From Microbacterium aerolatum (GTDB taxonomy: Bacteria > Actinomycetota > Actinomycetes > Actinomycetales > Microbacteriaceae), in contig NZ_BJUW01000002.1 in assembly GCF_007988825.1 (NCBI RefSeq), positions 186,001-250,000 on the forward strand: a stretch of 64,000 bases of DNA, written 5' to 3'. Position numbers and translations under genes: made by a program. Below, one piece after another: positions 45,590 to 54,507 of the stretch (within the stretch, counting starts at the first letter, position 1; each line of letters opens with the position of its first letter). The notes beneath the pieces are model-generated. The model saw only the letters and a program-made list of their open reading frames with translations. It had not been told where the DNA came from and searched no databases.

Positions 45590-46323
45590 AGCTGGACACG
45601 AGCGTGCCTCCATGGCCGCTCGCGTTCGAACTCGCATCCACTCTACCGAAAGGCAGCTGGGTTCTCGTCGGCGGTCTCATGGTTCACGTCCACGCTCTTC
45701 GCGCTGGTGTCGCTGCGATGCGCCCGACCAGTGATGTCGATCTACTCCTGAACATCGCGACGATCTCGGCCGGCGAGGTCGGTAGAGCCATCACCGGCCT
45801 CGGGTTTGAGACTGTTGAGCCTTCGCGCGGTAACCCGGTTCATCGGTTCACGCGCGGCGAGGATGTCGTCGACGTCATGGTCGCCCGGAATGTCCGCATG
45901 CCCACGCGCTGGATGCAACACCCCATCCTGCGCTCGCCCGGCGCAGCGCAGGCGCTTCCGCGTCGCGATCGGTACACCCTCCTGGGTGATGAACGGGCGG
46001 TGGAAATCGACGTGCCAGACCCTCTTGGAGCGATCGTCGCCAAGGCCGCAGCCTACGCGGTCGATTCCCGCAACCCGCTGCGCCATCTCGAAGATCTTGC
46101 TGTGCTCGGCGCCGCGACGGGCACTCCCCGAGCGCTCGACCTCGACACGCTCACGCCGAGCGATCGGCGCCACTTGAATCGCGTCCTCCCGTTCCTCACG
46201 GACTCACGTCACAGCTCGTGGGCGATTCTCGATCCGTACGAGCGAGAGCTTGGGCAAAGAATCTGGGCGCGTATCGCTGTTGCGGTGGCGGGATCGAGAG
46301 CGGTGGACGCGGAAGAGCCGTGA
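45565..46323 (+). CDS. MNT/AbiEii-like nucleotidyltransferase, putative toxin
   Basis: 252 residues. The polymerase-beta nucleotidyltransferase core is visible: WVLVGGLMVHVHALR (Gly36-Gly37), TSDVDLLLN with Asp57 and Asp59, and EDVVDVMVARN with third carboxylate Asp103. A helical part includes DPLGAIVAKAAAYAVDSRNPLRHLEDLAVL, matching the lysine/helix pattern of AbiEii-type proteins. AbiEii and MenA toxins add nucleotides to tRNA 3' ends or other targets. The start lies within the upstream HTH gene (25-nt overlap), giving tight coupling. Base composition is visibly lower in GC than neighbours, consistent with transfer. Confidence 0.8.
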   Translation: MAGQAHEIKLDTSVPPWPLAFELASTLPKGSWVLVGGLMVHVHALRAGVAAMRPTSDVDLLLNIATISAGEVGRAITGLGFETVEPSRGNPVHRFTRGEDVVDVMVARNVRMPTRWMQHPILRSPGAAQALPRRDRYTLLGDERAVEIDVPDPLGAIVAKAAAYAVDSRNPLRHLEDLAVLGAATGTPRALDLDTLTPSDRRHLNRVLPFLTDSRHSSWAILDPYERELGQRIWARIAVAVAGSRAVDAEEP

Positions 46324-46435
46324 GCCTTCTTGCCGCTATTTCGAAGGGGTCGCCAGTCCCGTAGACGCTGGCGAGCCATCGTGCGATGGTCAGTGGGAAC
46401 CGAATCGGAATCTCAACGTTAAGACACAAAGCACG

Positions 46436-46524
46436 ATGGCTCACGACCAGTCTGCCCTCTTCGAACTCCTCAGGGAAGTGGCCTCACCGAGTTCACCGAC
46501 CGGATCCGCGTGGCGGCCGGAATG
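46436..46524 (+). pseudogene. possible IS256-family transposase N-terminal remnant
   Basis: ATG 46436 gives MAHDQSALFELLREVA; continuing in another frame from 46483 gives LTEFTDRIRVAAGM. Joined, this resembles the start of actinobacterial IS256-type transposases (DQSALLELL...LTDVSDRIRVA, recalled, not searched). One missing base would explain the frame break. Nothing further of the transposase is seen; the gene ends here. Found in the 258-nt gap after the nucleotidyltransferase. Confidence 0.35.
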
Positions 46525-46581
46525 CCACCTTCATGTCCGCCACCCAGTGCCGGTTCCTGCAGCCGCACTGACCGACACCGC

Positions 46582-47706
46582 TCAGTCGTCGAGCCCGGCA
46601 GTGACCCTGGCCAGCTCCGCGACGACATCGCTCAGCTGCCCGGTCTTCTCGAGCATCGCCCGCTGACGCATCGCCCCGTTCCCCCGAGCGAAGATCTGCT
46701 CGATCTGCTCCTCGACGAGCGCCTCGTCGCCGTTCTCGCGCAGGGCATCCCGCACGTGGTCGACGAGATCGGCGACGATCTCGCGGGCCGGCCGAGGCTT
46801 CGATGTCCGCGGGTCGATGAGGTCGCCGGTGATCCCGAATCGACCGGCCTGCCAGCCCATGAGCCGGAGCATCGAGACCGACAGCGGCAACGGCTCCTCT
46901 CCTGCACGCCATTCTGCGGCGGCCGTGTCGACGAGTCCGCGGGTCAGCGCCGCAACCAGAACGGTGTCCGCGGCATCCGCGCAGACGTCCGCCACCCGGA
47001 TCTCGACGGTCGGGTAGTGATGCGACAGACGCGCGTCGAAGTGGACCATGCCCTCATCGAGGATGGCGCCCGAGCCGACCATCGAGGCGACGGTCTCGCG
47101 ATAACCTTCGGCGGTCCCGAACATCTCGGTCGGTCCGGCCGTCGGCCACCGCACCATGGCCTGTGAGCGGAAGCTCTCATACTTCGTGTCCTCGGCCTGC
47201 CAGAACGGGGAGTTCGCGCTCAACGCGAGCAGCACCGGCAGCCACCCCCTGATGCGATCGAGCACCCCGACGCCCTCGTCATCCGACTCGATGGACACGT
47301 GCACGTGGCATCCGCCGGTGAGCTGCTCGGTGGTCGTCAGCCCGAAGTGCTCGACCATCTGCAGGTACCGGGGTTTGCCGACGATGGCGGTTCCGGCAGG
47401 TAGCGGCGACGTCCCCGCAGCGATCACCCGTGCACCCGCACGCCGCGCGGCGGTGATCGCATGGTCTCGCCACGCGCGCACATCGTCCGCGAGCGCGGTC
47501 ATGTCCGTATGCGGAACCGTGTCGGTCTCGACCTGCTGCTGCTGGAGCTCGTGCTCGAGGGACCCGCCCGGCACCTCATCCGACGTGGCGTCGGCCGGTT
47601 CAGCTGCTTCCGCCGCGTATCGCAGCGTCTGCGCGGCCACTGACAGCGGCCGCCCGCTCTCGGCATCCACGAGCAGCAGTTCTTCTTCCACACCGACGGT
47701 TCGCAT
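46582..47706 (-). CDS. carboxylate-amine ligase, YbdK/GCS2 family
   Basis: 374 residues. GVEEELLLVDAESG at the start, LEHELQQQQVETDT, GTSPLP, LTGGCHVHVSIES and HHYPTVEIRVADVCADA are the GCS2 signatures. E. coli YbdK has weak glutamate-cysteine ligase activity; the true product in actinobacteria is unclear. It is the first ordinary-composition gene after the island-like segment. Confidence 0.87.
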   Translation of the reverse strand: MRTVGVEEELLLVDAESGRPLSVAAQTLRYAAEAAEPADATSDEVPGGSLEHELQQQQVETDTVPHTDMTALADDVRAWRDHAITAARRAGARVIAAGTSPLPAGTAIVGKPRYLQMVEHFGLTTTEQLTGGCHVHVSIESDDEGVGVLDRIRGWLPVLLALSANSPFWQAEDTKYESFRSQAMVRWPTAGPTEMFGTAEGYRETVASMVGSGAILDEGMVHFDARLSHHYPTVEIRVADVCADAADTVLVAALTRGLVDTAAAEWRAGEEPLPLSVSMLRLMGWQAGRFGITGDLIDPRTSKPRPAREIVADLVDHVRDALRENGDEALVEEQIEQIFARGNGAMRQRAMLEKTGQLSDVVAELARVTAGLDD

Positions 47707-47835
47707 GGGCCCAGTGTGTCAGCCGGCCCGAATCGTGCCGAAGGGATTGCGCGCAGAGCGGACGGTGCCGTATGAGGTTGCCTCATCGCCCCAATGAGAG
47801 AAGGCTCGAAAGGTCAACGAGAGGAGATTCTCACT

Positions 47836-48642
47836 GTGTGCCGACTGCTTGGCTACGTCACCACCCGCCCGACCTCGGTCGTCGACGTCCTCGGACGCGA
47901 CGACTTCGACACCTTCACCGCGCTCACCGAGGTGCACAGCGACGGGTGGGGCATGGCGTGGCATCGCTCGCTCGGTGACGAGACCCGGGCGGTCTCGTCG
48001 GCGCGCAACGCTTCTATCGACCCCGAGTACGAGACGCTCGCGGAACAGGCGCTCGGATGCTGCGGGCTGGTGCACCTGCGCTGGGCGACCGGCGGGCTGC
48101 CGGTCTCTCCCGAGAACACCCACCCGTTCACGGATGCCGGATACGCGTTCGCGCACAACGGCCACATCGCGCCGATCGATCACCTCGAGGCGCAGCTCAG
48201 CGCAGCTTCTCGAGCGAAGCTCGTCGGCGATACCGACAGCGAGCGCTACTTCCGCCTGATCATGCAGTGCATCGACGAGGCGGCCGGCGACGAAGCCGAA
48301 GGCGTCACCCGTGCGCTCGAGATCCTGGTGCGCGAGTTCCCGAACTCGAGCCTCAACGCGCTGCTCCTGACGCCGAGCAAGCTGTTCGCGATCCACATCA
48401 ACAGCCGGGTGGACTCCCCCGTCGAATCCCTCCGAGAGCTCTTCGAGTCGGTCGAGGCGATGCCGGCCAGCCACGCGACCGAGTACTACGCGATGGATTA
48501 CCGCATCACCGACGACGCCGTCCATGTCATCTCGAGCGGAGTGGATGCGGACGGCTGGACGCGCATCCCGGAGGACACCGCCGTGATGATCGATCTCGCA
48601 ACACGGGAGGTGACGCGGTTGCATCCGGTGCCGCTTCCGTAG
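47836..48642 (+). CDS. class II glutamine amidotransferase (Ntn hydrolase)
   Basis: 268 residues from GTG 47836, which places Cys2 at the mature N-terminus (M-C-R-L-L-G-Y), as required for class II amidotransferases; GAGGAG precedes it. Other signatures: HSDGWGMAWH, LVHLRWATGG, NTHPF and AFAHNGHI. Family members include EgtC-like and YafJ-like enzymes that hydrolyse a gamma-glutamyl amide. The other ergothioneine genes are absent here, so the substrate is not assigned. Confidence 0.88.
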   Translation: MCRLLGYVTTRPTSVVDVLGRDDFDTFTALTEVHSDGWGMAWHRSLGDETRAVSSARNASIDPEYETLAEQALGCCGLVHLRWATGGLPVSPENTHPFTDAGYAFAHNGHIAPIDHLEAQLSAASRAKLVGDTDSERYFRLIMQCIDEAAGDEAEGVTRALEILVREFPNSSLNALLLTPSKLFAIHINSRVDSPVESLRELFESVEAMPASHATEYYAMDYRITDDAVHVISSGVDADGWTRIPEDTAVMIDLATREVTRLHPVPLP

Positions 48643-48770
48643 CCGAGTGCGTCTCGTCCGCAGGCGCACTTGCTCTCCACAGGTGCGGATACGCGGGAGG
48701 TTTTCCACAGTTCGTGAATACCTCCTGATCTGGGGTTTGAATGTCGGTGGCCCCCCTGTTCAATGGAGCT

Positions 48771-50351
48771 ATGACTTCACTGGTGCAGGAGCTCGAGAGC
48801 ATCGATCGGCGGCTCGCCGATGCGATGGCTTCGTCGACCGCGCACGATGGGGTGCGGCTGGCTTCCGATGGCGAGCTGGTCGAGACGCTGCAGGTGCTCG
48901 GACGCATCCAACGCCGTCTGGATGGCGCGATCACCGAGACGACCGACCGGGTCGTGGAGCGGGACCAATGCGAGCGCGCGGCCCGGTTGACGACCCAGGT
49001 CGGATGCCGCGATGCGTCAGACCTGCTGCGTAGGGTGCTGTGCGTCGACGGGTACACGGCTCGCCGGTATGTGACCGCCGCAGCCGGGACGCACCGGGAT
49101 CTGGACATCACCTCCGGGGCGCTGCTGCCGGCGCGATACCCGGAACTCGCTGCCGCGTTGCTCGGCGGGGAGGTGTCGCTGAGCGGTTTCCTGGCCTGCG
49201 TCACCCCACTGCAGAAGCATGCGCGGCTCGGTGCGGCGGAGCGGCTGTCGGCGGATGCCGTCCTCGCACGATTGGCAACCGGGCGACCGTTGGACGGCGC
49301 TGAAGATACCTCCGCCGACATGGACGAGTCCCCCGAGATCGATCCGGACGAGCAACGGGCGCCGGTACCGACGACCGACGAGCTCGCCGGTCTAGCCGCA
49401 CACATCATCAATCGGCTCGATCCGGATGGCGCAGAGCCCACGGACCGTGCGGCGAAGCGGCGCCGGCATCTCACGATCGGACGCCTGAGGGACGGATCCG
49501 TCCCGGTGCGTGGAGAGCTGCTGCCCGAAGTGGCCGCGCAACTGCAGAAGCTCATCGACAGCCTCCTCAACCCCAGGGTCGATCCCGACGCACCTGTCTG
49601 TGGCACCGTGCAGTTCCGACCCTCCGACGAGACCCCGCCTGCGGATGATGCATCCGATGCCGGTGTCGCCCGGTCGGACGGTGTCCCAGCGCACCGGGTG
49701 GAATCACCGCCACCGGAGGTCGCCGACCTCCGCACCCACGCGCAGAAGCGCCACGATGCGTTCGCGACCATTCTCGGTGTCGCAGCAGCGTCGGGCGGCA
49801 TGCCGCAGGCCGGCGGGGCGGCGCCGACCCTGGTCGTGTCCATCACCGCCAGCGACTTCGCGAACGGCACCGGGCGCGCCACCATCGAAGGCCCCGGCTA
49901 CGACGTCCCATTCGGCGTCGCCGCACATGCCGGATGCGCGGGCGGGGTTCAACGGGTTCTGTTCGACGACAACGGTGCGATCATCGCCATCGGCACCAGC
50001 GCACGCATCTTCAACGCCCATCAACGCCGGGCGATCGTGCTCCGAGACCGCAACTGCCTCATCCCGGGGTGTGACATTCCCGCCGAATGGTGCGAGATCC
50101 ATCACGTCACCGAGCATTCGCGCGGCGGACCCACCCACACCGACAACGGTGTGCCTCTGTGCTGGCACCACCACCGCGCCCTCGACCAGGGCCACTGGTA
50201 CATCCGCATGCGAAACGGACGGCCAGAGATCCGCGGCCCCAACTGGTGGGATCCCTGGGCTCTCTGGCGATCTCCACACCTCGACTATGCCGCCGTCGAC
50301 CAGGCTCTCGAGACGGGAAGAGAACGAGAACCCGCCTGGGGCAGCTGGTGA
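48771..50351 (+). CDS. DUF222 / HNH endonuclease domain protein
   Basis: 526 residues. An N-terminal DUF222 region (helical, with TTQVGCRDASDLLRRVLCVDGYTARRYV) is followed by a variable centre and a C-terminal HNH motif: RDRNCLIPGCDIPAEWCEIHHVTEHSRGGPTHTDNGVPLCWHHHRALD, with zinc Cys pairs. This 13E12/REP-like family is multicopy in actinobacteria and of uncertain role, possibly mobile. ATG 48771 is chosen for the adjacent GGAG; ATG 48741 is an alternative. Upstream is a TTTTCCACAG sequence resembling a DnaA box. Confidence 0.87.
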   Translation: MTSLVQELESIDRRLADAMASSTAHDGVRLASDGELVETLQVLGRIQRRLDGAITETTDRVVERDQCERAARLTTQVGCRDASDLLRRVLCVDGYTARRYVTAAAGTHRDLDITSGALLPARYPELAAALLGGEVSLSGFLACVTPLQKHARLGAAERLSADAVLARLATGRPLDGAEDTSADMDESPEIDPDEQRAPVPTTDELAGLAAHIINRLDPDGAEPTDRAAKRRRHLTIGRLRDGSVPVRGELLPEVAAQLQKLIDSLLNPRVDPDAPVCGTVQFRPSDETPPADDASDAGVARSDGVPAHRVESPPPEVADLRTHAQKRHDAFATILGVAAASGGMPQAGGAAPTLVVSITASDFANGTGRATIEGPGYDVPFGVAAHAGCAGGVQRVLFDDNGAIIAIGTSARIFNAHQRRAIVLRDRNCLIPGCDIPAEWCEIHHVTEHSRGGPTHTDNGVPLCWHHHRALDQGHWYIRMRNGRPEIRGPNWWDPWALWRSPHLDYAAVDQALETGREREPAWGSW

Positions 50352-50523
50352 CCGGCGGTCGGTGCCCCACAGTGCCGCGACAGCAGGCGCCAGCACCGGG
50401 TGCTGCCCGCGGCACGGAGCGCTGGATTCGGCGATATGCGGAGCGCCCATGAGGTCGAACCGTCCCCTCCTGATCGGCCTCCACGTCTTGTGCGGTCCGA
50501 TTCACTTGTGATCGTCTGTCGGC

Positions 50524-51132
50524 ATGACGTTCTTCCCGCCGGACCCAGATGTTCCCGAACCCCAGGAGCGCGAGTCGAGCCAGCCGCGGTGGTGGGCGGC
50601 GCCCGAAGACGAGATGCCCGCGCTCTTCCCCGCCTCCGAAATCCTCGCAACCACCGATCACGTCGCCGTCGCTCTGATGGGCGCCGCGATCTACCGCGAC
50701 GGCATCGAGTTCCGGCTCGAACGCCGCCTGCGCCGCAACGGGCTCCCCGGCCCAGAGTGGAACAAACTGTGCGGGGCGTTCATGGAGCACCATCCGTGGG
50801 GAGATCCGATGGATCCCGCAGGCCGCCTTCGGTTCGGTCTCGTCCTGGGCGACGGTGAACGAGTCTTCGCGGATCAGTCGCGGTTCTTCGGCGACGGCGA
50901 TCCGATGGCCGAACCGACGCATCACACTCTGAACCGCCGAGGCGGAGGAGGTGGCGGAGACGGAAACTCGTACTCTGGTAGCGACGGGTTATGGCTCTGG
51001 CCCGCGCCCCCGGCCGGCCCGATCGAACTGGTCATGCAGTGGCCCGCGTTCAACATCGATGAGCGGCGCGTGATTCTCGATGGAAACGGGATGCTCGAGC
51101 TCGTACCGCTCGCCAGACGATTCTGGTCCTGA
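50524..51132 (+). CDS. uncharacterised protein, 202 aa
   Basis: 202 residues, no signal peptide or TM helix. FPASEILATTDHVAVALMGAAIYRDGIEFRLERRLRR suggests a beta-sandwich start, then MEHHPWGDPMDPAGRLRFGLVLGDGERV. A Gly-rich linker and WLWPAPPAGPIELVMQWPAFNIDERRVILDGN close the fold. It does not match a family I can name. It is followed after 39 nt by a DUF6630 gene. Confidence 0.65.
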   Translation: MTFFPPDPDVPEPQERESSQPRWWAAPEDEMPALFPASEILATTDHVAVALMGAAIYRDGIEFRLERRLRRNGLPGPEWNKLCGAFMEHHPWGDPMDPAGRLRFGLVLGDGERVFADQSRFFGDGDPMAEPTHHTLNRRGGGGGGDGNSYSGSDGLWLWPAPPAGPIELVMQWPAFNIDERRVILDGNGMLELVPLARRFWS

Positions 51133-51171
51133 TATGGCACCGCCGCACACATCACAGCGAAACGAGGACTC

Positions 51172-51591
51172 ATGACCAATGTGATCGAAGACTGGACCCG
51201 CCTCTGCCAGCTGCTGGACGACGATCCCGAACTCGCGCCGGCCGTTCTCGACGCCGTCGAAGGGGGCGAGGAACCGTGGGAGGCGCTCATCGATGCCCTC
51301 GATGACTCCGGTGCGCTCGCCTATCTCGATCTCGGCGACACCGGCGCCGAGCTGGCCGATGCCTTGCCGGCGCTTCCCCGCGTATTCCGCACCGGAGCGG
51401 ATGTCGACGAGGTCGGCGACATCGACGATCTCACCGCTGCGGTCGCCCGCGCGAACGAACTCCTCGCCCCGCACGGACTGCACCTCTTCCACATCGAGGA
51501 TCCGGAGGACGAAGACGCCTACCCTCTCGTCGCCGTACCCGCCGCGGACGTCGACGAGATCGCGAGCCTGACCTCAAGGCTCGCGCGCTGA
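51172..51591 (+). CDS. DUF6630 domain protein
   Basis: 139 residues, strongly acidic: VIEDWTRLCQLLDDDPEL, WEALIDALDDSGALAYLDLGDTGAELADAL, LNELLAPHGLHLFHIEDPEDEDAYPLVAVPA. These features fit DUF6630, of unknown function. ACGAGG precedes ATG 51172; likely co-transcribed with the preceding gene. Confidence 0.65.
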   Translation: MTNVIEDWTRLCQLLDDDPELAPAVLDAVEGGEEPWEALIDALDDSGALAYLDLGDTGAELADALPALPRVFRTGADVDEVGDIDDLTAAVARANELLAPHGLHLFHIEDPEDEDAYPLVAVPAADVDEIASLTSRLAR

Positions 51592-51647
51592 CCTGCGGCA
51601 TCCGACCGGATGCCGACACCTCCGCCACGACTCGAGACAATGGAGAC

Positions 51648-53048
51648 ATGGCCACCGAACGACGCTTCCACCTGCTGAACTCCGTGCGCCGTGCGATCCG
51701 CACCGACCCCGACAAGGTCGCGCTCACCGAGGCGTACACCGTCCTGAGCGAGACGGTGGTCGTGAAGATCCTCGACCTCGCCCTGCGGATCGGCGAGTCG
51801 ATGTTCGCCGTCGGCGCCTCAGCGCACGACGCCACCTTCGCGATCATCCGAGTCGCCCGTGTCTACGGCCTCACCGGTGTACACGTGGACGTCAACTTCA
51901 ACGCGATCAGCGTCTCGTATCACCGGGGCGAGGACGATTGGCCCACGACGATGATCCGGGTCGTGCGCGCCGCTTCGCCCGACTACGCGAAGCTGCAGCG
52001 GCTCCAGGCTCTGCTCGTCGACATCAGCGACGGCATGGACCTCGATGAGGCACGACTGGCTTTCCGAGTCATCCGGCGCACGCCCTTCCTCTACCGCCCG
52101 ATCGTCGTCATCTTCGCCCGCGCCCTGCTGACGGTCGGCGTCGCCATCCTCTACGACGCCTCCCCGGTGATCATCCTGCTGAGCTTCCTCGCCGCGCTCG
52201 GCGCAGCCTTCACCCAGGCCGGGCTCGCCCGCCTGCAGGTGCCACTGTTCTTCAGTCAGATCGCGGGCGGGTTCGTCATCACGGCAGTCACGACCGTCGT
52301 CTCGGCACTCGGCGCCGCCGGCATCCCGCCCTTCGTCGCCGTGGAACCATCGATCATCGTCGCCTCGGGAATCGTGCTCATGCTCTCGGGCCTCACCGTC
52401 GTCGGCGCCGCACAGGACGCCATCGACGGCTTCATGCTGACCGCGGGCGGACGCATCCTCGACCTGACGATGCAGACGCTCGGGGTGGTACTCGGCATCC
52501 TCATCGGCCTCGAGCTCTCCCGCCTCGTCGGCATCAGCATCCCGCTGCCGACCGACGCGATCCCGTTCGGGTCGGTCGTGGCGCAGATCGCCGGCGCGAT
52601 CATCATCTCGGTCGCCGTCGCGCTGTTCAACGGCGCGGGCATGCGCATCATCCTCATCAGCGCGGTCCTCAGCACTCTCGCGATCCTGGCGTACAGCGCG
52701 ACGATCGCCTTCGGCATCCAGCCCGGCGGTGCGAGCGCCATCGGCGCGCTGCTGGCGAGCTTCATCGGCATCCTCACGGCACGCGGCGTCCACGTGCCGT
52801 CGGTCGCGGTCACAACTGCGGCGATCGTCCCGCTCGTGCCGGGTACGGCGGTCTTCCGCGGCCTGCTCGGCGTGGTCGACTCCGATGGGACGGCCGAGGG
52901 GATGCTGGTCGGCATCAGCCCGCTCGTGCTCGCCGGCTCCATCGGCGTCGGACTCGCCGCCGGCGCCTCGCTGGGTCTCTACCTCGGCACTCCGCTGCGC
53001 GCCACGCTCTCCGGCGTCTCGAAGTCGCGCGCACGGCTCAGGCGCTGA
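51648..53048 (+). CDS. threonine/serine exporter family protein (ThrE type)
   Basis: 466 residues. The N-terminal cytoplasmic DUF1212 domain has LALRIGESMFAVGASAHDATFAIIRVARVYGL (GES...GA motif), followed by about ten TM helices in two units (DUF1212 and DUF3815 parts). ThrE of Corynebacterium exports threonine and serine; specificity here is unproven. It converges on the amidase gene with an 11-nt overlap of 3' ends. Confidence 0.85.
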   Translation: MATERRFHLLNSVRRAIRTDPDKVALTEAYTVLSETVVVKILDLALRIGESMFAVGASAHDATFAIIRVARVYGLTGVHVDVNFNAISVSYHRGEDDWPTTMIRVVRAASPDYAKLQRLQALLVDISDGMDLDEARLAFRVIRRTPFLYRPIVVIFARALLTVGVAILYDASPVIILLSFLAALGAAFTQAGLARLQVPLFFSQIAGGFVITAVTTVVSALGAAGIPPFVAVEPSIIVASGIVLMLSGLTVVGAAQDAIDGFMLTAGGRILDLTMQTLGVVLGILIGLELSRLVGISIPLPTDAIPFGSVVAQIAGAIIISVAVALFNGAGMRIILISAVLSTLAILAYSATIAFGIQPGGASAIGALLASFIGILTARGVHVPSVAVTTAAIVPLVPGTAVFRGLLGVVDSDGTAEGMLVGISPLVLAGSIGVGLAAGASLGLYLGTPLRATLSGVSKSRARLRR

Positions 53049-54453
53049 GGCGCCAGGCCGGCGGATGCGGCAGCGGCCCGACCCGCTCCTCGAGCGTCGC
53101 GGCGAGCGCGATGATCGCCGCTTCACCGCCGGGGCGCCCGATCAGCTGCACGCTCACCGGGTGGCCGCTCGCATCCAGTGTCACCGGCACGACGATGGCC
53201 GGCAGACCCGCGACGTTCACGAAACTTGAATACGGCGCGTACTGCACCTGCTGCGAGAAGTTGCGTGCCGCGTCAGAGGCGTCGAACCATCCGATCGGCT
53301 GCGGCGGCAGCGCGAGCGCGGGAGTCAGCACCGCGTCGAACCGCGCGAACGCCATGATCGTCTCGCGCTCGAACACGGTCGCCGCGGCGAGCGCCTCGAG
53401 CACCTCGGCGCCGGAGAGTTGCCATCCCTCGCGCACGAGCCAGGCCGTGATCGGCTCGACGAGCTCGAGATCCGCGTCCGACAGCGCCATGCGCGCCGCA
53501 CTGGTCCGCCAGATCGTCGTGAACATCTCGGCGTAGCCGCGCGGCCGCCAGTCGAACGCGTCGACGGCGGTGCCGGCATCCGCCAGCAGATCTGCCGCGA
53601 TCGCGACGGCACGGGCGGCGTCCGGGTCAAGTCGGATGTCTTCCGCATCGTCCCAAGGAGAGACCGTCGTGACGCCGACGCGCGCGGATGCCGCGCCTGC
53701 ACCCGTCGCCGCGTCGAGGAACGGCCCGGAGCCCGGCGCCGCCGTCGCGTAGGGATGCGGGCGGCCGGTGACCTGCACATCGAGCAGCAGCGCGGCATCC
53801 GCGACGGTGCGTGCGATGGGACCGGCGACGGGAAGCCCGCCGGGGCTGTCGAGCCCCGACGCGAACGGCACCCGCCCGCGCGAGGGCTTGATGCCGACGA
53901 CGCCGACGGTTGCGGCCGGGATGCGGATCGACCCGCCGCCGTCGGACGCCGGGGCGAGCGGCAGGAGCCCCGCCGCCACCGCGGTTGCGGCGCCTCCGCT
54001 GGATCCGCCCGCGCCGTTCGCCGGATTCCACGGGTCGCGCGCGGGAGGGCCGATCTGGGTCTCGGTGTACCCGGTGAGCCCGAACTCGGGGGTGTTGGTC
54101 TTGCCGACGCTGATGCCGCCGGCTTCGTCGAGCACGGCCGCCTGATCGCCGGTGGTGTCCGGTATGAAATCGCGATGCAACCGGGAGCCGAACCGCGTCG
54201 GCACCCCGGCTCGCGGTACGAGGTCCTTGTCGCCGAACGGCAGCCCCCACAGCGCACCGGCGGGTTCGGCGGCCTCCAGAGCGCGGGCGCGGGTCAGCGC
54301 AGCATCCGCCGTCACCTCGACGAAGGCGCCGAGTCCGGCGTCGAGGCGATCGATCCTGTCGAGGTAGTGCCCCGTGAGCTCGATCGGGCTGACCTCGCGG
54401 GCCCGCAACGCCGCCAGCTGCTCGATCGCGGTCAGGTCGTGCAGCTCGGTCAT
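53038..54453 (-). CDS. amidase signature enzyme
   Basis: 471 residues. The Ser-cisSer-Lys triad is visible: Lys76 in LPFGDKDL, Ser151/152 in GAGGSSGGAATAVAAG and Ser175 in SDGGGSIRIPA. FVNVAGLPAIVVPV and GVPVSVQLIG-like GHPVSVQLIGRPGGEA near the end are typical. Substrate unknown; relatives include GatA and indoleacetamide hydrolase, but no gatB/gatC genes are nearby. Confidence 0.9.
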   Translation of the reverse strand: MTELHDLTAIEQLAALRAREVSPIELTGHYLDRIDRLDAGLGAFVEVTADAALTRARALEAAEPAGALWGLPFGDKDLVPRAGVPTRFGSRLHRDFIPDTTGDQAAVLDEAGGISVGKTNTPEFGLTGYTETQIGPPARDPWNPANGAGGSSGGAATAVAAGLLPLAPASDGGGSIRIPAATVGVVGIKPSRGRVPFASGLDSPGGLPVAGPIARTVADAALLLDVQVTGRPHPYATAAPGSGPFLDAATGAGAASARVGVTTVSPWDDAEDIRLDPDAARAVAIAADLLADAGTAVDAFDWRPRGYAEMFTTIWRTSAARMALSDADLELVEPITAWLVREGWQLSGAEVLEALAAATVFERETIMAFARFDAVLTPALALPPQPIGWFDASDAARNFSQQVQYAPYSSFVNVAGLPAIVVPVTLDASGHPVSVQLIGRPGGEAAIIALAATLEERVGPLPHPPAWRLSA

Positions 54454-54507
54454 GATTCGACCCTATGCCGCATTCCGCGTCGGCAACCCGCGTGGGATGA
54501 TCGGCCC

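Noticed and set aside
46324..46581. Direct repeat of the tRNA-Phe 3' end as an attachment site
   Set aside because: Searched by eye for the CGGAGCC-containing 3' end; nothing convincing found.
46493..46912. Minus-strand 139-codon frame ending in an RHWVADMKVAF-like phrase
   Set aside because: Most of it is antisense or out-of-frame sequence of the YbdK gene; the short protein-like end is too little to call a gene remnant.
48690..48720. DnaA-box-like TTTTCCACAG as part of a replication origin
   Set aside because: Single imperfect box, no dnaA/dnaN neighbours and no box cluster; upstream region of a DUF222-HNH gene only.
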